From assembly GCF_003515075.1 (NCBI RefSeq), contig NZ_QWLV01000007.1:124001-188000 (forward strand): DNA of 64,000 nucleotides, read 5' to 3'. Under the pieces are notes generated by a model. That model ran no database searches. It was not told the DNA's origin and worked only from the letters and a program-made list of their open reading frames with translations. Of the stretch, positions 19,709 through 30,305 are shown one piece after another. This DNA comes from Sphingomonas gilva (GTDB lineage Bacteria; Pseudomonadota; Alphaproteobacteria; Sphingomonadales; Sphingomonadaceae). A program made the position numbers and the translations under genes. Within the stretch, counting starts at the first letter, position 1; every line of letters begins with the position of its first letter.

Positions 19709-22212
19709 AGCTCGCGCAGCGCCCGCGCCGGACGGGCGGCGAGGATGGGCAGCGCGCCGAGCAGGCCGATCGTCATGGTGAGGCCGGCGCCCGCGGCGAG
19801 CGTCGCCAGCACGGTCGGATAGTCGGGCAGCCAGTCGAATTCGAAGATCTGCGTCATCACATACCAGGCGCCGGCCATGCCCAGCGCCAGCGCGACGGCG
19901 GCGAGCGCGGCGCTGAGCAGGGCGTACTCGATCGCCTGCGCGCCTAATATTTGCGCGCGAGTCGCGCCCAGGGTCTTCAAAATCACGCTGTCATAGGTCC
20001 GCGTCTCGCGCGCGGCGGTGATCGCGCCGATCAGCACGGCGATGCCGGCGAGGATGGCAATCGAGGCGGCGGCGGCGATGGCGGTCGCCATCTGCGACAC
20101 GATGTCGCGCACCTGGGCAATGACGCCGCCGACCTCGATCAGCGAGACCGAGGGGAAGCGCGGCAGCAGCGCCTGCATCACCGCCGGCTCACCGCCGTCG
20201 GGCAGGTCGACGGTGGCCGCCAGGTTGTGGGGCACGTTCGAGAGCGCGGTGGGGCTGAACACCATGACGAAGTTGAAACCCATCGTGTCCCAATCGATCC
20301 GCCGGAAGGACGCGACGGTGGCGCGCCGCTCGACGCCCAGAACGGTGTAGGTCAGCGGATCGCCGATCTTCAGGTCGAGGATGCGGGCGAGCTCGGCATC
20401 GATCGAGACCAAAGGCGGGCCGGCATAATCGGCGGGCCACCATCGCCCTTCGACCACCGAGCTTCCCGGCGGCGGCGTCGCGGCATAGGTGAGGCCGCGC
20501 TCGCCGCGCAGCGCCCAAGCGCCCTCGGGCAGCTCCTCCAGGTCGGCGACGCGGGTATCGCCATAGCCGGTGATGGTGCCGCGCAGCGCGGGCACGGTGC
20601 GCACGGTGGCGCGCGGCTCCACCGCGGCGATGGTCGCGCGAAACTCCGCCTCGCGGTCGCGCGGCACGTCGAGCGCGAACAGCGACGGCGCACGCTCGGG
20701 CACGCTGCGCTGGATGTTGGCGTCGAGGCTGGTGCGGATCGCGGCGAGCAGCACGAACAGGGTGAGACCCAAGCCCAGCGCCACCACCAGGGTCGTCGTC
20801 CGCGCGCCGGGGCGGTGAAGCCCGGCGATCGCGAGGCGGAACAGCGGACGGCGCGGACGCGGCGCGCGGGCGGCGGTACGGCGCACCAGCCAGCCGAAGC
20901 CGGCGAGCAGCAGCAGGACGCCGGCGGCGGCGGCGAGGAAGCCCGCGCTGAACAGCGGATCGCGGCTGGTCGCGACCGCGAGCGCGACCAGCGCGGCCCC
21001 CGCCGCGGCCATCCACGGCACCACCTTGCGGAGTGCAGGGCGGCGCTGGTCGAACAGCCCGCGCAGCAATCCCGCCGCGGGCACCTCGCTCGCCGCGACG
21101 AGCGGCGGCGCGGCGAAGGCGAGCGCGATGAGCAGGCCGTAAGCGGCGGCGAGCGCGAGCGGCAGCGGATGGACCGCGAATTGGGGCGCGACCGGCAGCA
21201 CGTCGCCCGCCAGCCAGACGATCGCTGGAACCGCTCCGACGCCGACCGCGAGGCCGGCGGCGATGCCGATGCTCGCGACGGCGACGATCTGCAGCAGATA
21301 GACGCGCGCGATCAGGCCCGAGGTCGCGCCCAGCACCTTCAGCGTCGCGATGCCGCCGCGTCGGGCGGCGAGATAGGCGGCGACACCGTTGCCGACGCCG
21401 ATGCCCGCGATGATCAGCGCGGCGAGCCCGACCAGCGTGAGGAACTGCCCCATCCGGCCGATGAAGCGCGAGGCGCCCGGCGCGGCGCGGTCGCGCGTTC
21501 GCGTCTCCCAGCCGCCGAGCGGGAATTCGGCCTTGATCGCGTCGGCGGCGTCCGCCGGATCGCCGCCCGTCATCCGCACGCGGATCTTGGTTTCGTAGAG
21601 ACTGCCCGGCTGGATCAGCCCGGTGCGCGCCATGCCGTCGTTGGAAAGGATCGCGACGGGGCCGAGGGTGAAGCCCTCGCCCAGCCGGTCCGGCTCGGTG
21701 GCGATGATCCCGCCGACGGTGAAGCGGGCGTTGCCGAAGCGGAGCGTTTCGCCGGCGCGCACGCCTAGCCGATCGACCAGCGCGGGGGCGATATAGACCT
21801 GGGTGGCCGCCGGCGCGCGCACCGCGCGGCCGTCCGTGAGCGTCAGCGCGCCGTAGAGCGGATAGGCGGCGTCGACGGCCTTGAGCTCGACCGGCACGGT
21901 GCGCGGCCCGGCTGGCGTGTCGCGGATCGCCATCGATTGCAGGCGGATGGTTTCGGAGAGCGAGCCCAGTTCGGATATCGCCGCGCGCTCCTCGGCCGTC
22001 GGTCCGCGCTGCGATACGGCGAACTCGACATCGCCGCCCAGGATGACTCGCCCGCGCGCGGCCAGTTCGCCGCTGATCGCCTGGGTCAGGCTGCCGATCG
22101 CGGCGAGCGCGCCGACGCCGAGGAACAGACAGACCAGCAGCAGCCTGAGGCCGCGGAACCGCGCGTGCAATTCCCGCCGCGCGATGCGCCAGGCCAACCG
22201 CCAGCCGGTCAT
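19705..22212 (-). CDS. FtsX-like ABC transporter permease (YbbP type)
   Basis: The 835-residue inner-membrane protein has an N-terminal helix (LLLVCLFLGVGALAAIGSL), a large periplasmic domain, then two FtsX four-helix blocks around residues 245-430 and 710-830 (ALIIAGIGVGNGVAAYLAAR; AAAASIAILAGIAVLIGAIT). This matches YbbP/LolCE-like permeases that work mechanically without importing a substrate. It overlaps the stop of the ATPase gene by four bases. Cognate function is unproven; cell-envelope lipoprotein or hydrolase handling is the family expectation. Confidence 0.88.
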   Translation of the reverse strand: MTGWRLAWRIARRELHARFRGLRLLLVCLFLGVGALAAIGSLTQAISGELAARGRVILGGDVEFAVSQRGPTAEERAAISELGSLSETIRLQSMAIRDTPAGPRTVPVELKAVDAAYPLYGALTLTDGRAVRAPAATQVYIAPALVDRLGVRAGETLRFGNARFTVGGIIATEPDRLGEGFTLGPVAILSNDGMARTGLIQPGSLYETKIRVRMTGGDPADAADAIKAEFPLGGWETRTRDRAAPGASRFIGRMGQFLTLVGLAALIIAGIGVGNGVAAYLAARRGGIATLKVLGATSGLIARVYLLQIVAVASIGIAAGLAVGVGAVPAIVWLAGDVLPVAPQFAVHPLPLALAAAYGLLIALAFAAPPLVAASEVPAAGLLRGLFDQRRPALRKVVPWMAAAGAALVALAVATSRDPLFSAGFLAAAAGVLLLLAGFGWLVRRTAARAPRPRRPLFRLAIAGLHRPGARTTTLVVALGLGLTLFVLLAAIRTSLDANIQRSVPERAPSLFALDVPRDREAEFRATIAAVEPRATVRTVPALRGTITGYGDTRVADLEELPEGAWALRGERGLTYAATPPPGSSVVEGRWWPADYAGPPLVSIDAELARILDLKIGDPLTYTVLGVERRATVASFRRIDWDTMGFNFVMVFSPTALSNVPHNLAATVDLPDGGEPAVMQALLPRFPSVSLIEVGGVIAQVRDIVSQMATAIAAAASIAILAGIAVLIGAITAARETRTYDSVILKTLGATRAQILGAQAIEYALLSAALAAVALALGMAGAWYVMTQIFEFDWLPDYPTVLATLAAGAGLTMTIGLLGALPILAARPARALREL

Positions 22213-22907
22213 CGGCCGCTGTCGGAAACGATCCGCCCGTCGCCCAGCGTGACGATACGGTCGCAGCGTTCGGCAAGCGCGGGATCATGGGTGATGACCA
22301 GCAAGGTCGCGCCGGTCGCGCGCTGGCGATCGAACAGCAGGTCCATCACCTGCGCGCCGGTCGCCGCATCGAGATTGCCGGTGGGCTCGTCGGCGAAGAC
22401 CAGGGTGGGGCGCGGTCCGAGGGCACGGGCGATGGCGACGCGCTGCTGCTCGCCGCCCGAAAGCTGTGCGGGATAGTGATCGAGCCGGTGGCCGAGGCCG
22501 ACCGCGGCGAGCTCCGCATCGGCGCGGGCGAAAGCGTCGTCCGATCCGGCGAGCTCCATCGGCACCGCGACATTCTCCCGCGCGGTCATGGTGGGGAGCA
22601 GGTGGAACGCCTGGAGGACGATGCCAATGCGGCCGCGCCGCGCCTTGGCCAGCTCGTCTTCGTCGAGCGCGGCGAAATCGAGCCCGGCGACGCGCACTTC
22701 CCCGCCCGTCGCGCGCTCGAGGCCCGAGAGGATCGCCATCAGCGACGATTTGCCCGAACCTGAAGGACCGAGCAGCGCGACGCTCTCGCCGCGCCGGACG
22801 GCGAAGTCGACGCCCTTCAGAATGTGGGTGGGCGCGGCGGCGTCGCCGAGCGTCAGCGTGACATCGCGCGCGGCGATGACCATATCGTCGTGAACCAGAT
22901 CAGGCAT
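22209..22907 (-). CDS. ABC transporter ATP-binding protein (YbbA/LolD type)
   Basis: The 232-residue ATPase has Walker A GPSGSGKS (47-54), a Q-loop (IGIVLQAFHLLPTMTA), signature LSGGEQQR and Walker B LVFADEPTGNLD. It pairs with the FtsX-like permease whose gene overlaps its end. Its ATG is shared head-to-head with the divergent esterase: CATG at 22905-22908 reads as start on both strands. The arrangement tesA / ybbA-ybbP is the same as in E. coli. Confidence 0.92.
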   Translation of the reverse strand: MPDLVHDDMVIAARDVTLTLGDAAAPTHILKGVDFAVRRGESVALLGPSGSGKSSLMAILSGLERATGGEVRVAGLDFAALDEDELAKARRGRIGIVLQAFHLLPTMTARENVAVPMELAGSDDAFARADAELAAVGLGHRLDHYPAQLSGGEQQRVAIARALGPRPTLVFADEPTGNLDAATGAQVMDLLFDRQRATGATLLVITHDPALAERCDRIVTLGDGRIVSDSGR

Positions 22908-23613
22908 GGAGATGAGTGTGACCGCGCTGAGGATGTTGGCCCCATATGTGGCGGCGCTCGCAATTCTCCAACTGGCCGCGTGCGATTCTCCGCAACCGGC
23001 CCAGTCCAAGGCCGACACGCAAGCGCCGGCCGAGACCGCGGTCGCGGGGCCGGAGCGCGTCGTGGTCGCGTTCGGCGACAGCCTCTACGCCGGATACGGG
23101 CTCAACCGCGGCGAGGGGCTGGCCGACGAACTGCAGTCGCAGCTGCGCGCAGGCGGGATCAACGCGCGGGTGGTCAAGGCCGGGGTTTCGGGCGACACCA
23201 GCGCGGCGGGGCGGCAGCGGCTGGCCTTCACGCTCGACAGCCTCGAGGCGAAGCCCGATCTCGTTCTGCTCGGCCTGGGCGGCAACGACATGCTGCGCCA
23301 GCTGCCGCCGGCCGAGACGCGCGCGAACATGACCGCGATGCTCGATGAACTGAAGCGCCGCGGGATCCCGGTGATCCTGACCGGCATGGTCGCCGCGCCC
23401 AATCTGGGGCCGGACTATGCGCGCGACTTCAACGCGATCTATCCGGAGCTGGCGGCGGAATATGGCGCAACGCTCGATCCGTTCATCCTCGACGGCGTGA
23501 TCGGCGTCGATGGGATGATGCTGCCCGACGGGCTTCATCCCAGCGCCGAGGGCGTCGATGCGATCGCAAATCGGCTCGCGCCGCTCGTCGCCGAGAAATT
23601 ATCGGACAACTAA
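22906..23613 (+). CDS. tesA: TesA-like SGNH arylesterase/thioesterase, predicted lipoprotein
   Basis: The product is an SGNH hydrolase: nucleophile Ser59 in AFGDSLYAGYG, block III GGN127D, and Asp208-x2-His211 in DGLHPS. TesA enzymes cleave acyl-CoA, lysophospholipid and aryl esters in the periplasm. The N-terminus has a hydrophobic stretch ending in LQLAAC, a lipobox. Of several possible starts, GTG 22918 has the best-spaced GGAG; ATG 22906 is given as the outer limit. It is divergent from the ybbA-type gene with almost no intergenic DNA. Confidence 0.9.
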   Translation: MEMSVTALRMLAPYVAALAILQLAACDSPQPAQSKADTQAPAETAVAGPERVVVAFGDSLYAGYGLNRGEGLADELQSQLRAGGINARVVKAGVSGDTSAAGRQRLAFTLDSLEAKPDLVLLGLGGNDMLRQLPPAETRANMTAMLDELKRRGIPVILTGMVAAPNLGPDYARDFNAIYPELAAEYGATLDPFILDGVIGVDGMMLPDGLHPSAEGVDAIANRLAPLVAEKLSDN

Positions 23614-23673
23614 GGGCTGGTCTTTGTTACCGGTCGCATTATTCCCTCCGCCAAAATGAGGGGAGATTGCGTG

Positions 23674-25344
23674 ATGGCGACAACCACCGAGGATGGCCTG
23701 CCGAAACACCACAAGGCGACGCAGAACGAGAAGCTGGTGATCGCCGCCTCGTCGCTCGGCACCGTGTTCGAGTGGTACGACTTCTATCTCTACGGCCTGC
23801 TCGCCTTCTATATCTCCGCGCAGTTCTTCTCCGGCGTGAACGAGACGACGGGCTTCATCCTCGCGCTCGCCGCCTTTGCCGCGGGATTCGCGGTCAGGCC
23901 GTTCGGCGCGCTGGTGTTCGGGCGGATCGGCGATCTGGTCGGGCGCAAGAACACCTTCCTCGTCACCATGGGCATCATGGGGCTTTCGACCTTTGCGGTC
24001 GGCCTGCTGCCGAGCTACGCCTCGATCGGCGTCGCCGCCCCGTTCATCCTCGTCGCGCTCCGCCTGCTCCAGGGCCTGGCGCTGGGCGGCGAATATGGCG
24101 GGGCGGCGACCTATGTCGCCGAGCATGCGCCCGAGGGGCGGCGCGGGCTCTACACCAGCTGGATTCAGACCACCGCGACGATGGGGCTGTTCGCGGCGCT
24201 GCTCGTCGTCATCGGCCTCAGGACGATGATGGGCGAGCCGGCCTTCGCCGCCTGGGGCTGGCGCGTGCCCTTCCTGATCTCGATCCTGCTGCTCGCCGTA
24301 TCGCTGTGGATACGGCTTCAGCTCGCCGAGAGCCCCGTCTTCCAGAAGATGAAGGAGGAGGGCACCACCTCCAAGGCGCCGCTGACCGAGGCATTCGCGC
24401 GCTGGGGCAACCTCAAATGGGTGCTGATCGCGCTGTTCGGCGCGGTCGCAGGGCAGGCGGTGGTCTGGTATGCCGGCCAGTTCTACGCGCTGTTCTTCCT
24501 CGAAAAGACGCTGAAGGTGGACGGCGCGACCGCCAACATCCTGATCGCCATCGCGCTCGCGCTGGCGACGCCCTTCTTCATCTTCTTCGGCTGGCTCAGC
24601 GACCGGATCGGGCGCAAGCCGATCATCCTGGGCGGCTGCGCGCTCGCCGCGCTTGTCTATTTCCCGCTGTTCGGCGCGCTGACCGGGGCGGCGAATCCGG
24701 CGCTGGCGGCTGCGCAGGCGCGCGCGCCCGTCACCATCCAGGCGCATCAGGACGAATGCTCGTTCCAGTTCGATCCGATCGGCGGCAACAGCTTCGATTC
24801 GACCAGCTGCGACATCGCCAAGACATATTTGGCGAAGGCGGGAATCAACTATGACAATCGCGACGTTGCGACGGACGCGCCCACCGTGGTGCGGATCGGC
24901 GAGGCGGCGTTCACCGCGCCCGACCCCGCGGGCATGACCGCCGAGCAGCGCAAGGCCGCGGTCACGGCATTCCAGGGCGAGCTCAAGACGGCGCTCGCCG
25001 CTGCGGGCTATCCGGACAAGGCCGATCCGGACGCGATGAACAAGGTCGCGGTCGTCGCCATCCTGTGGGCGCTCGCGATGCTGGTGACGATGGTCTATGG
25101 CCCGATCGCGGCGATGCTGGTCGAGCTGTTCCCCAGCCGCATCCGCTACACCTCGATGTCGCTTCCCTATCATATCGGCAATGGCTGGTTCGGCGGATTC
25201 CTGCCGACGCTCGCCTTCGCGATGGTCGCGGCGACGGGCGATATCTATTACGGCCTGTGGTATCCGGTGCTGATCGCCGCGCTGACGGTGGTGATCGGCC
25301 TCCTCTTCCTGCCCGAGACCTTCCGCCGCAACATCGACGACTGA
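23674..25344 (+). CDS. MHS-family (ProP-like) MFS proton symporter
   Basis: The 556-residue transporter has the MHS signatures TVFEWYDFYLYGLLA, RPFGALVFGRIGDLVGRKNT and LQGLALGGEYGGAATYVAEH. These proteins import small carboxylates, osmolytes or amino acids with protons. Between the TM8-equivalent (PIILGGCALAALVYFPL) and TM9 (VVAILWALAMLVTMVYGP) is an insert of about 130 residues (24690-25060) with two cysteines (DECSF, TSCDI), likely periplasmic. The start at ATG 23674 follows AGGGGAG by eight bases. Substrate unknown. Confidence 0.88.
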   Translation: MATTTEDGLPKHHKATQNEKLVIAASSLGTVFEWYDFYLYGLLAFYISAQFFSGVNETTGFILALAAFAAGFAVRPFGALVFGRIGDLVGRKNTFLVTMGIMGLSTFAVGLLPSYASIGVAAPFILVALRLLQGLALGGEYGGAATYVAEHAPEGRRGLYTSWIQTTATMGLFAALLVVIGLRTMMGEPAFAAWGWRVPFLISILLLAVSLWIRLQLAESPVFQKMKEEGTTSKAPLTEAFARWGNLKWVLIALFGAVAGQAVVWYAGQFYALFFLEKTLKVDGATANILIAIALALATPFFIFFGWLSDRIGRKPIILGGCALAALVYFPLFGALTGAANPALAAAQARAPVTIQAHQDECSFQFDPIGGNSFDSTSCDIAKTYLAKAGINYDNRDVATDAPTVVRIGEAAFTAPDPAGMTAEQRKAAVTAFQGELKTALAAAGYPDKADPDAMNKVAVVAILWALAMLVTMVYGPIAAMLVELFPSRIRYTSMSLPYHIGNGWFGGFLPTLAFAMVAATGDIYYGLWYPVLIAALTVVIGLLFLPETFRRNIDD

Positions 25345-25411
25345 ACCGGCGCGCCTGACGGCTGGCGTTCGCCGCTCGATCATGTCTAACTGACGGGCGA
25401 GGGGACGACGC

Positions 25412-26692
25412 ATGGCAACGGCGGCATCGCGGCGGGCATTGGGGTTCTGGACGGCGCTGGCGCTGGTCGTCGGCAACATGATCGGATCGGGCATCTACCT
25501 GCTGCCGGCGAACCTCGCTCCGTTGGGGGCGAACGCGCTGATCGGCTGGGGCGTGACGATCGCCGGCGCGATGTGCCTGGCCTTCGTCTTCGCGCGGCTG
25601 GCGGCGGTGATCCCATGCGCCGGCGGGCCCTACGCCTTCGCCGATGCCGCGTTCGGGCCCACGGTCGGCTTCTTCGTCGCGTGGAGCTATTGGGTGCTGA
25701 TCTGGGCGGGCAACGGCGCGCTGGCGATCGCGGTGGTGAGCGCGCTGAGCCTGGTCTTTCCGGTGCTCACGGCCACGCCGTACCTCTCTGGCGTCGCGGC
25801 GCTGGTGCTGGTGTGGGGGCTGGTCGCGGTCAACATCCGCGGCGTTGCGCTCGCCGGGCGGGTGCAGCTGGTGACGCTGGTGCTCAAGCTCGTGCCGCTC
25901 GCCGGGGTGATCTTGCTCGCCGGGTGGCTGCTGCTGAGGAACGGCGCGGGGGCGGTGGCGCCCGCAACTGCGGTGCCGATCGGCGCAGGGGCGATCGCCG
26001 GCGCGGCGGCGCTGACCTTCTGGGGCTTTCTCGGCGTCGAATCGGCGACCGTGCCGGCGGACAAGGTGGAGAACGCCGCACGCACCGTCCCGCGCGTCAC
26101 GCTGATCGGCACCGCCTTGACCGGCCTCGTCTATGTCGCGGTTGCGGCTTCGGTCGCGCTGCTGATGCCCGTGGAGATCACCGCCAATTCGCCCGCGCCG
26201 ATCGCCGAGTTCCTCGGCCGCACCCTCGGCACCGGAATGGCGGCGGTGGTCGCGCTGTTCGCCGCGATCAGCGCGCTCGGGGCCTTGAACGGCTTCACGC
26301 TGCTGCAGGGCGAGGTCCCGCGCGCGATGGCCCAAGGCGGGGTGTTCCCGGCGTGGTTCGGCAAGGAAAGCCCGCGCGGCACTCCGGCGCGGGCGCACAT
26401 CGTCTCCGGCCTACTGGTCACGGGGGTGATGCTGCTCAACTATACCGGCAAGACCGGCCAGCTGTTCCAGGACATCGCGACGATCAGCCTTGCCGCGGGG
26501 ATGGTCGCCTATCTGGCGAGCGCGCTCGCCGCGATCCGGCTTTTGCCGAAGGACGTGCCGCTGGTCATCGCCGCGGCGGTGTCGGCGGGGTTCGTGCTGT
26601 GGATGGTGTGGGGGCTGGGGCTGAAAGCGGATTTGTGGGGCCTGGGGCTGATGGCGCTCGGCCTGCCGGTCTACTGGCGGGTGCGGCGCTGA
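25412..26692 (+). CDS. APC-family amino acid permease
   Basis: The 426-residue protein has about twelve membrane helices and the APC motif [13 protein letters not shown] in TM1, followed by [15 protein letters not shown] and [19 protein letters not shown]. The closest layout is the arginine/ornithine or cadaverine/lysine antiporter branch (ArcD/YjdE/AdiC-like), but no substrate can be read. The N-terminus is short with a weak GAGGGGACGACGC ribosome site. It converges with ygfZ, eight bases from that gene's stop. Confidence 0.85.
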   Translation: MATAASRRALGFWTALALVVGNMIGSGIYLLPANLAPLGANALIGWGVTIAGAMCLAFVFARLAAVIPCAGGPYAFADAAFGPTVGFFVAWSYWVLIWAGNGALAIAVVSALSLVFPVLTATPYLSGVAALVLVWGLVAVNIRGVALAGRVQLVTLVLKLVPLAGVILLAGWLLLRNGAGAVAPATAVPIGAGAIAGAAALTFWGFLGVESATVPADKVENAARTVPRVTLIGTALTGLVYVAVAASVALLMPVEITANSPAPIAEFLGRTLGTGMAAVVALFAAISALGALNGFTLLQGEVPRAMAQGGVFPAWFGKESPRGTPARAHIVSGLLVTGVMLLNYTGKTGQLFQDIATISLAAGMVAYLASALAAIRLLPKDVPLVIAAAVSAGFVLWMVWGLGLKADLWGLGLMALGLPVYWRVRR

Positions 26693-26699
26693 GGCTTGG

Positions 26700-27413
26700 T
26701 CAGGTGGCGATCGCCGCCTTCAGCCATGCCGGTGTCAGCGCGTCCCCGAGCGCCTCGACGCGGCGGTGCTCGATCATCAGGCCGAGATCGGGATAGGTCG
26801 CGCGGGTGCGGTCGCCTGGCTCGGCGAGCGGGGCGACGACCAGGCGGCGGTTGACCTTCGACCGGTGGTGCATCCGCGCCGTGTTTTCCTGGCCGATGAA
26901 GCAGCCCTTCGCGAAGCTGACGCCGTTCAGCTCGCGCGCGTTGCATTCGAGCCAGAGCGTCTCGCCGTCGCCGAGCTCGGCCACGCCTTCGGTGACGCCG
27001 AGCGAGAGACGGTGCGCGTGCCAGCCGGTGGCCGGCTCTGTCGGCGGAGCGAGCCAGCGCGCGCCGAGCGCCGGGAGGCGCGGGTCGCGCGGGCGATCGG
27101 CGGCTTCGCGCGACCAGTGGACGGCGAGCGTTTCGTCCGGCGCGATGGTGATGGCGCGGCGCAAACGATAAAGGGCGAGACGGCGGGCAAGCGCCTCGGC
27201 GCGATCCGCCTCGCAATCGATCAGGATGTCGTCGCCATCTGTCCAGAGGATGAAATCGAACAGCGCCTTGCCCTGTGGACTGAGCAGCGCGGACCATTGC
27301 GGCTGGCCTTCCGTAACGGAGGTGAGGTCCTGCGTGACCAGCCCCTGGAGGAAACCACGCACGTCCTCGCCGAAGATCCGGACGAGAGCGCGGTCGGTGA
27401 GGGTGGTGGCCAT
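26700..27413 (-). CDS. ygfZ: Folate-binding Fe/S-cluster repair protein YgfZ
   Basis: The 237-residue protein has the GcvT-like N-terminal fold and the diagnostic KGCFIGQEN motif near residue 170, whose cysteine is required in E. coli. YgfZ uses tetrahydrofolate to help repair or assemble certain Fe/S enzymes such as MiaB. It is divergent from pyrC with 63 bases between the starts. Confidence 0.9.
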   Translation of the reverse strand: MATTLTDRALVRIFGEDVRGFLQGLVTQDLTSVTEGQPQWSALLSPQGKALFDFILWTDGDDILIDCEADRAEALARRLALYRLRRAITIAPDETLAVHWSREAADRPRDPRLPALGARWLAPPTEPATGWHAHRLSLGVTEGVAELGDGETLWLECNARELNGVSFAKGCFIGQENTARMHHRSKVNRRLVVAPLAEPGDRTRATYPDLGLMIEHRRVEALGDALTPAWLKAAIAT

Positions 27414-27476
27414 GATCCCCAGTTAGGGACTCCCCCGCCCCTTGCAACCGATACCGGGAAGCTTAGGAACGCGGGC

Positions 27477-28514
27477 ATGACCGACCGCCTGACCATCCGC
27501 CGCCCCGACGACTGGCATGTCCATCTGCGCGACGGCGAGATGCTGCGCGCGGTGGCGCCGGCGACCGCGCGCCAGTTCGCCCGTGCGATCGTGATGCCCA
27601 ATCTCGCGCCGCCGGTGGTGAGCGTTGAAGCAGCGGAGGCCTATCGCGGGAGGATCATGGCGGCCCTGCCCGAAGGCGCCGACTTCACCCCCCTGATGAC
27701 CTGCTACCTGACCGATAACGCCGACGCGGCGGAGATCGCGCGCGGCTTTGCCGAGGGCGTGTGGGCGGCGTGCAAGCTCTATCCGGCGAATGCGACGACC
27801 AATTCGGCGCATGGCGTGACCGACATCCGCACGCTCCATCCGGCGCTGGAAGCGATGCAGCGGATCGGTATGCCGCTGCTCGTCCATGGTGAGGTGACCG
27901 ATCCAGACATCGACATCTTCGACCGCGAAGCGGTGTTCATCGACCGCGTGCTGATGGGGCTGACGCGCGACTTTCCCGCGCTGAAGATCGTGTTCGAGCA
28001 CATCACCACCGCGGAGGCGACGGCGTTCGTCGAGGGGTCGGGCCCGCTGGTCGGCGCGACGGTGACGCCGCAGCACATGATCATCAACAGGAACGCGCTG
28101 TTCGAAGGCGGCATCCGCCCGCACGCTTATTGCCTGCCGGTCGCCAAGCGCGAGGCGCACCGGCTGGCGGTGCGCAAGGCGGCGACCTCGGGCTCGGCCA
28201 AATTCTTCCTCGGCACCGACAGCGCCCCCCACGCCGTCGAGCGCAAGGAGACCGCCTGCGGCTGCGCCGGCATCTACAACGCCGCCTTCGCGCTGGAGAG
28301 CTATGTTTCCGTGTTCGAGGAGGAAGGCGCGCTCGACAAGTTCGAGGCGTTCGCCAGCGAGAACGGCCCGCGTTTCTACGGCCTGCCGCTCAACGAAGGC
28401 ACGATCACGCTGGAACGCGGCGACACGAAGGTGCCGGAGGCGATCCCGGCGGCGGGGACGGCGATCGTGCCGTTTCACGCCGGCGAGACGCTGAGGTGGC
28501 GGATGGCCGCGTAG
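27477..28514 (+). CDS. pyrC: Dihydroorotase (class II, PyrC)
   Basis: The 345-residue zinc amidohydrolase cyclises carbamoyl-aspartate to dihydroorotate in pyrimidine synthesis. Metal ligands His14 and His16 are in DWHVHLRD, the carboxylated lysine is K100 in ACKLYP, and a FEHITT segment and GTDSAPH (C-terminal Asp) complete the site. Length fits the E. coli-type class. The long in-frame extension to 26766 overlaps ygfZ antisense and is spurious. Confidence 0.95.
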   Translation: MTDRLTIRRPDDWHVHLRDGEMLRAVAPATARQFARAIVMPNLAPPVVSVEAAEAYRGRIMAALPEGADFTPLMTCYLTDNADAAEIARGFAEGVWAACKLYPANATTNSAHGVTDIRTLHPALEAMQRIGMPLLVHGEVTDPDIDIFDREAVFIDRVLMGLTRDFPALKIVFEHITTAEATAFVEGSGPLVGATVTPQHMIINRNALFEGGIRPHAYCLPVAKREAHRLAVRKAATSGSAKFFLGTDSAPHAVERKETACGCAGIYNAAFALESYVSVFEEEGALDKFEAFASENGPRFYGLPLNEGTITLERGDTKVPEAIPAAGTAIVPFHAGETLRWRMAA

Positions 28515-28520
28515 CCCGTT

Positions 28521-30176
28521 CTAGGATTGCCGCGCCGGATCGGTCAGCGGCTCCGCCATGATCATGTCGTCATGGGCGACATGGCCCGGCTCGCGCTCGA
28601 TCATGCGGTGGACGACGGGTGGGCCTTCGCCGCGGTGGAGCGCGCGCAGCGTGGCGCCGATGTCGGCGTCGGTGTGGGTGCGGCGCTGGTTATGGCGGAC
28701 ATATTCGGTCCAGGTCGGGCTGTGATAGCGCTCGATCCAGATCGATCTATCCTCCAGATCGCGCAGCAAGGTCCAACCCCGCGCGCCGTCGCGCAGCCGG
28801 ATGCGGCGGCGCTCGACCATCGCGGCCTGGAAGGCCGGTATGTCGGCCTCGTCGATACGAAAGGCGACGGTGACCACGATCGGGCCGCTGCGCGGTTCGA
28901 GCGCTACCGGCAGCCTGGGTTCCCGCCAGCGGTCCAGCGGATCGAGGTTGAGCGCCTCGGCCTTGGGAAGCGCATGGCGCAGGCCGATCGCCGCGCACAG
29001 CGCCAGCACGCCGGCCGACAGCAGCAACGCCGTCGGCACGCCCCATCTTTCCGTAACCATGCCCCAGAACCAACTGCCGACCGCCATGCCGCCGAACGCC
29101 GCCATCTGGTAGAGCGCCAGCGCGCGGGCGACGACCCAGCGCGGGGCGGAAAGCTGGACGGTGACGTTGAAGGTGGAGAGCGCCATCACCCAACCGCCGC
29201 CGCCTATCAGCAGCGCGAGCATGGTCAGCGGCAGCCAGCGGCTTTCCGCGGCGATCACGCTCGCCACGGCGAACGCGATCAGCGCCGCGCGAACGATCGC
29301 CTCGCTCGACATGCGCCGGCGGAGCGGCGTCGCGAAGAATGCGCCGCCGACCGCGCCGACGCCGAATGCGCCCAGCAGCAACCCGTAGGTGAGCGCGCCC
29401 CCGGCGACGAGATCGCGCGCCATCAACGGCATCAGCGCGGGCACCGCGCCGGCGCCGACGCCGAATACCGCGGCGCGGATCATCACCGACAGGATGTTCG
29501 GCGACATCGCGACATAGCGCAGGCCGGCCATCATCGCGGCGCCGAGCGGTTCGCGCGGCAGGGAGGGGCGGGCGACGGCCGGTCGCCAGCGCGCCAGCAC
29601 GAAGATCAGGCCGAGATAGCTCAACGCGTTGACCGCGAACGCCGCGGCCGCGCCGGCGGTCGCGACGATGACGCCCCCCACCGCCGGACCGGTGCTGCGC
29701 GCGACGTTGAAGCCCATCGAGTTGAGCGCGACCGCGGCGGGCAGGACGGGGCGGGGCACCATCTCCCCCACCGACGCCTGCCACGCCGGACCGTTGAGCG
29801 CGGCGCCGCAGCCGATCAGGAAGGTCAGCGCGAGCAGCAGCCAGGGCGTCATCACCCCGGCATAGGCGCAGGCGGCGAGGACGATCGAAACGGCGAGCAT
29901 GAAGACCTGCGCGACGATCATCAATCTGCGCCGGTCGAACGTGTCCGCGAGCGCCCCCGCGACCAGCGCGAGCAGCATGATCGGCAGCGTCGTCGCGGTC
30001 TGGACCAGGCTGACGAGGACGGGCGAGGCGGCAAGCGAGATCATCAGCCACGACGCCCCGACCGACTGGATCAGCCCGCCGAAGCGCGAGGCGAGGTTGG
30101 CGAGCCAGACGTCGCGGAAGATGGCGAAGGCGAACGGTGACGATGGATGTGCTTGAGGATGATCGTCGGCGGCCAT
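28521..30176 (-). CDS. MFS exporter with C-terminal soluble domain (MFS_3/EntS-like)
   Basis: The ~551-residue protein starts MAADDHPQAHPSSPFAFAIF. Twelve membrane segments of the PF05977 (enterobactin exporter-like) type fill residues ~20-420 (ASRFGGLIQSVGASWLMISL; LNSMGFNVARSTGPAVGG). A soluble ~120-residue tail follows (PIVVTVAFRIDEADIPAFQA, WTLLRDLEDRSIWIERYHSP), resembling antibiotic-biosynthesis-monooxygenase-like domains often fused to this family. A GTG at 30191 is an alternative start. Upstream lies the divergent PepSY/TonB iron-uptake operon, so siderophore export is an attractive but unproven role. Confidence 0.82.
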   Translation of the reverse strand: MAADDHPQAHPSSPFAFAIFRDVWLANLASRFGGLIQSVGASWLMISLAASPVLVSLVQTATTLPIMLLALVAGALADTFDRRRLMIVAQVFMLAVSIVLAACAYAGVMTPWLLLALTFLIGCGAALNGPAWQASVGEMVPRPVLPAAVALNSMGFNVARSTGPAVGGVIVATAGAAAAFAVNALSYLGLIFVLARWRPAVARPSLPREPLGAAMMAGLRYVAMSPNILSVMIRAAVFGVGAGAVPALMPLMARDLVAGGALTYGLLLGAFGVGAVGGAFFATPLRRRMSSEAIVRAALIAFAVASVIAAESRWLPLTMLALLIGGGGWVMALSTFNVTVQLSAPRWVVARALALYQMAAFGGMAVGSWFWGMVTERWGVPTALLLSAGVLALCAAIGLRHALPKAEALNLDPLDRWREPRLPVALEPRSGPIVVTVAFRIDEADIPAFQAAMVERRRIRLRDGARGWTLLRDLEDRSIWIERYHSPTWTEYVRHNQRRTHTDADIGATLRALHRGEGPPVVHRMIEREPGHVAHDDMIMAEPLTDPARQS

Positions 30177-30305
30177 GATCGTGTGACGCACGATCGAGCG
30201 AGAGGATGCAACCCATCATCATATTTCGCGCGACGACACTTGCCCCGCGCGGCGTCGGTCGCTACGGCAATTGCGAGTGATTAGCAATAATGCCTTGTTG
30301 CGCGT

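Noticed and set aside
26766..27476. Long N-terminal extension of pyrC
   Set aside because: It runs antisense through ygfZ and would be far longer than any class II dihydroorotase.
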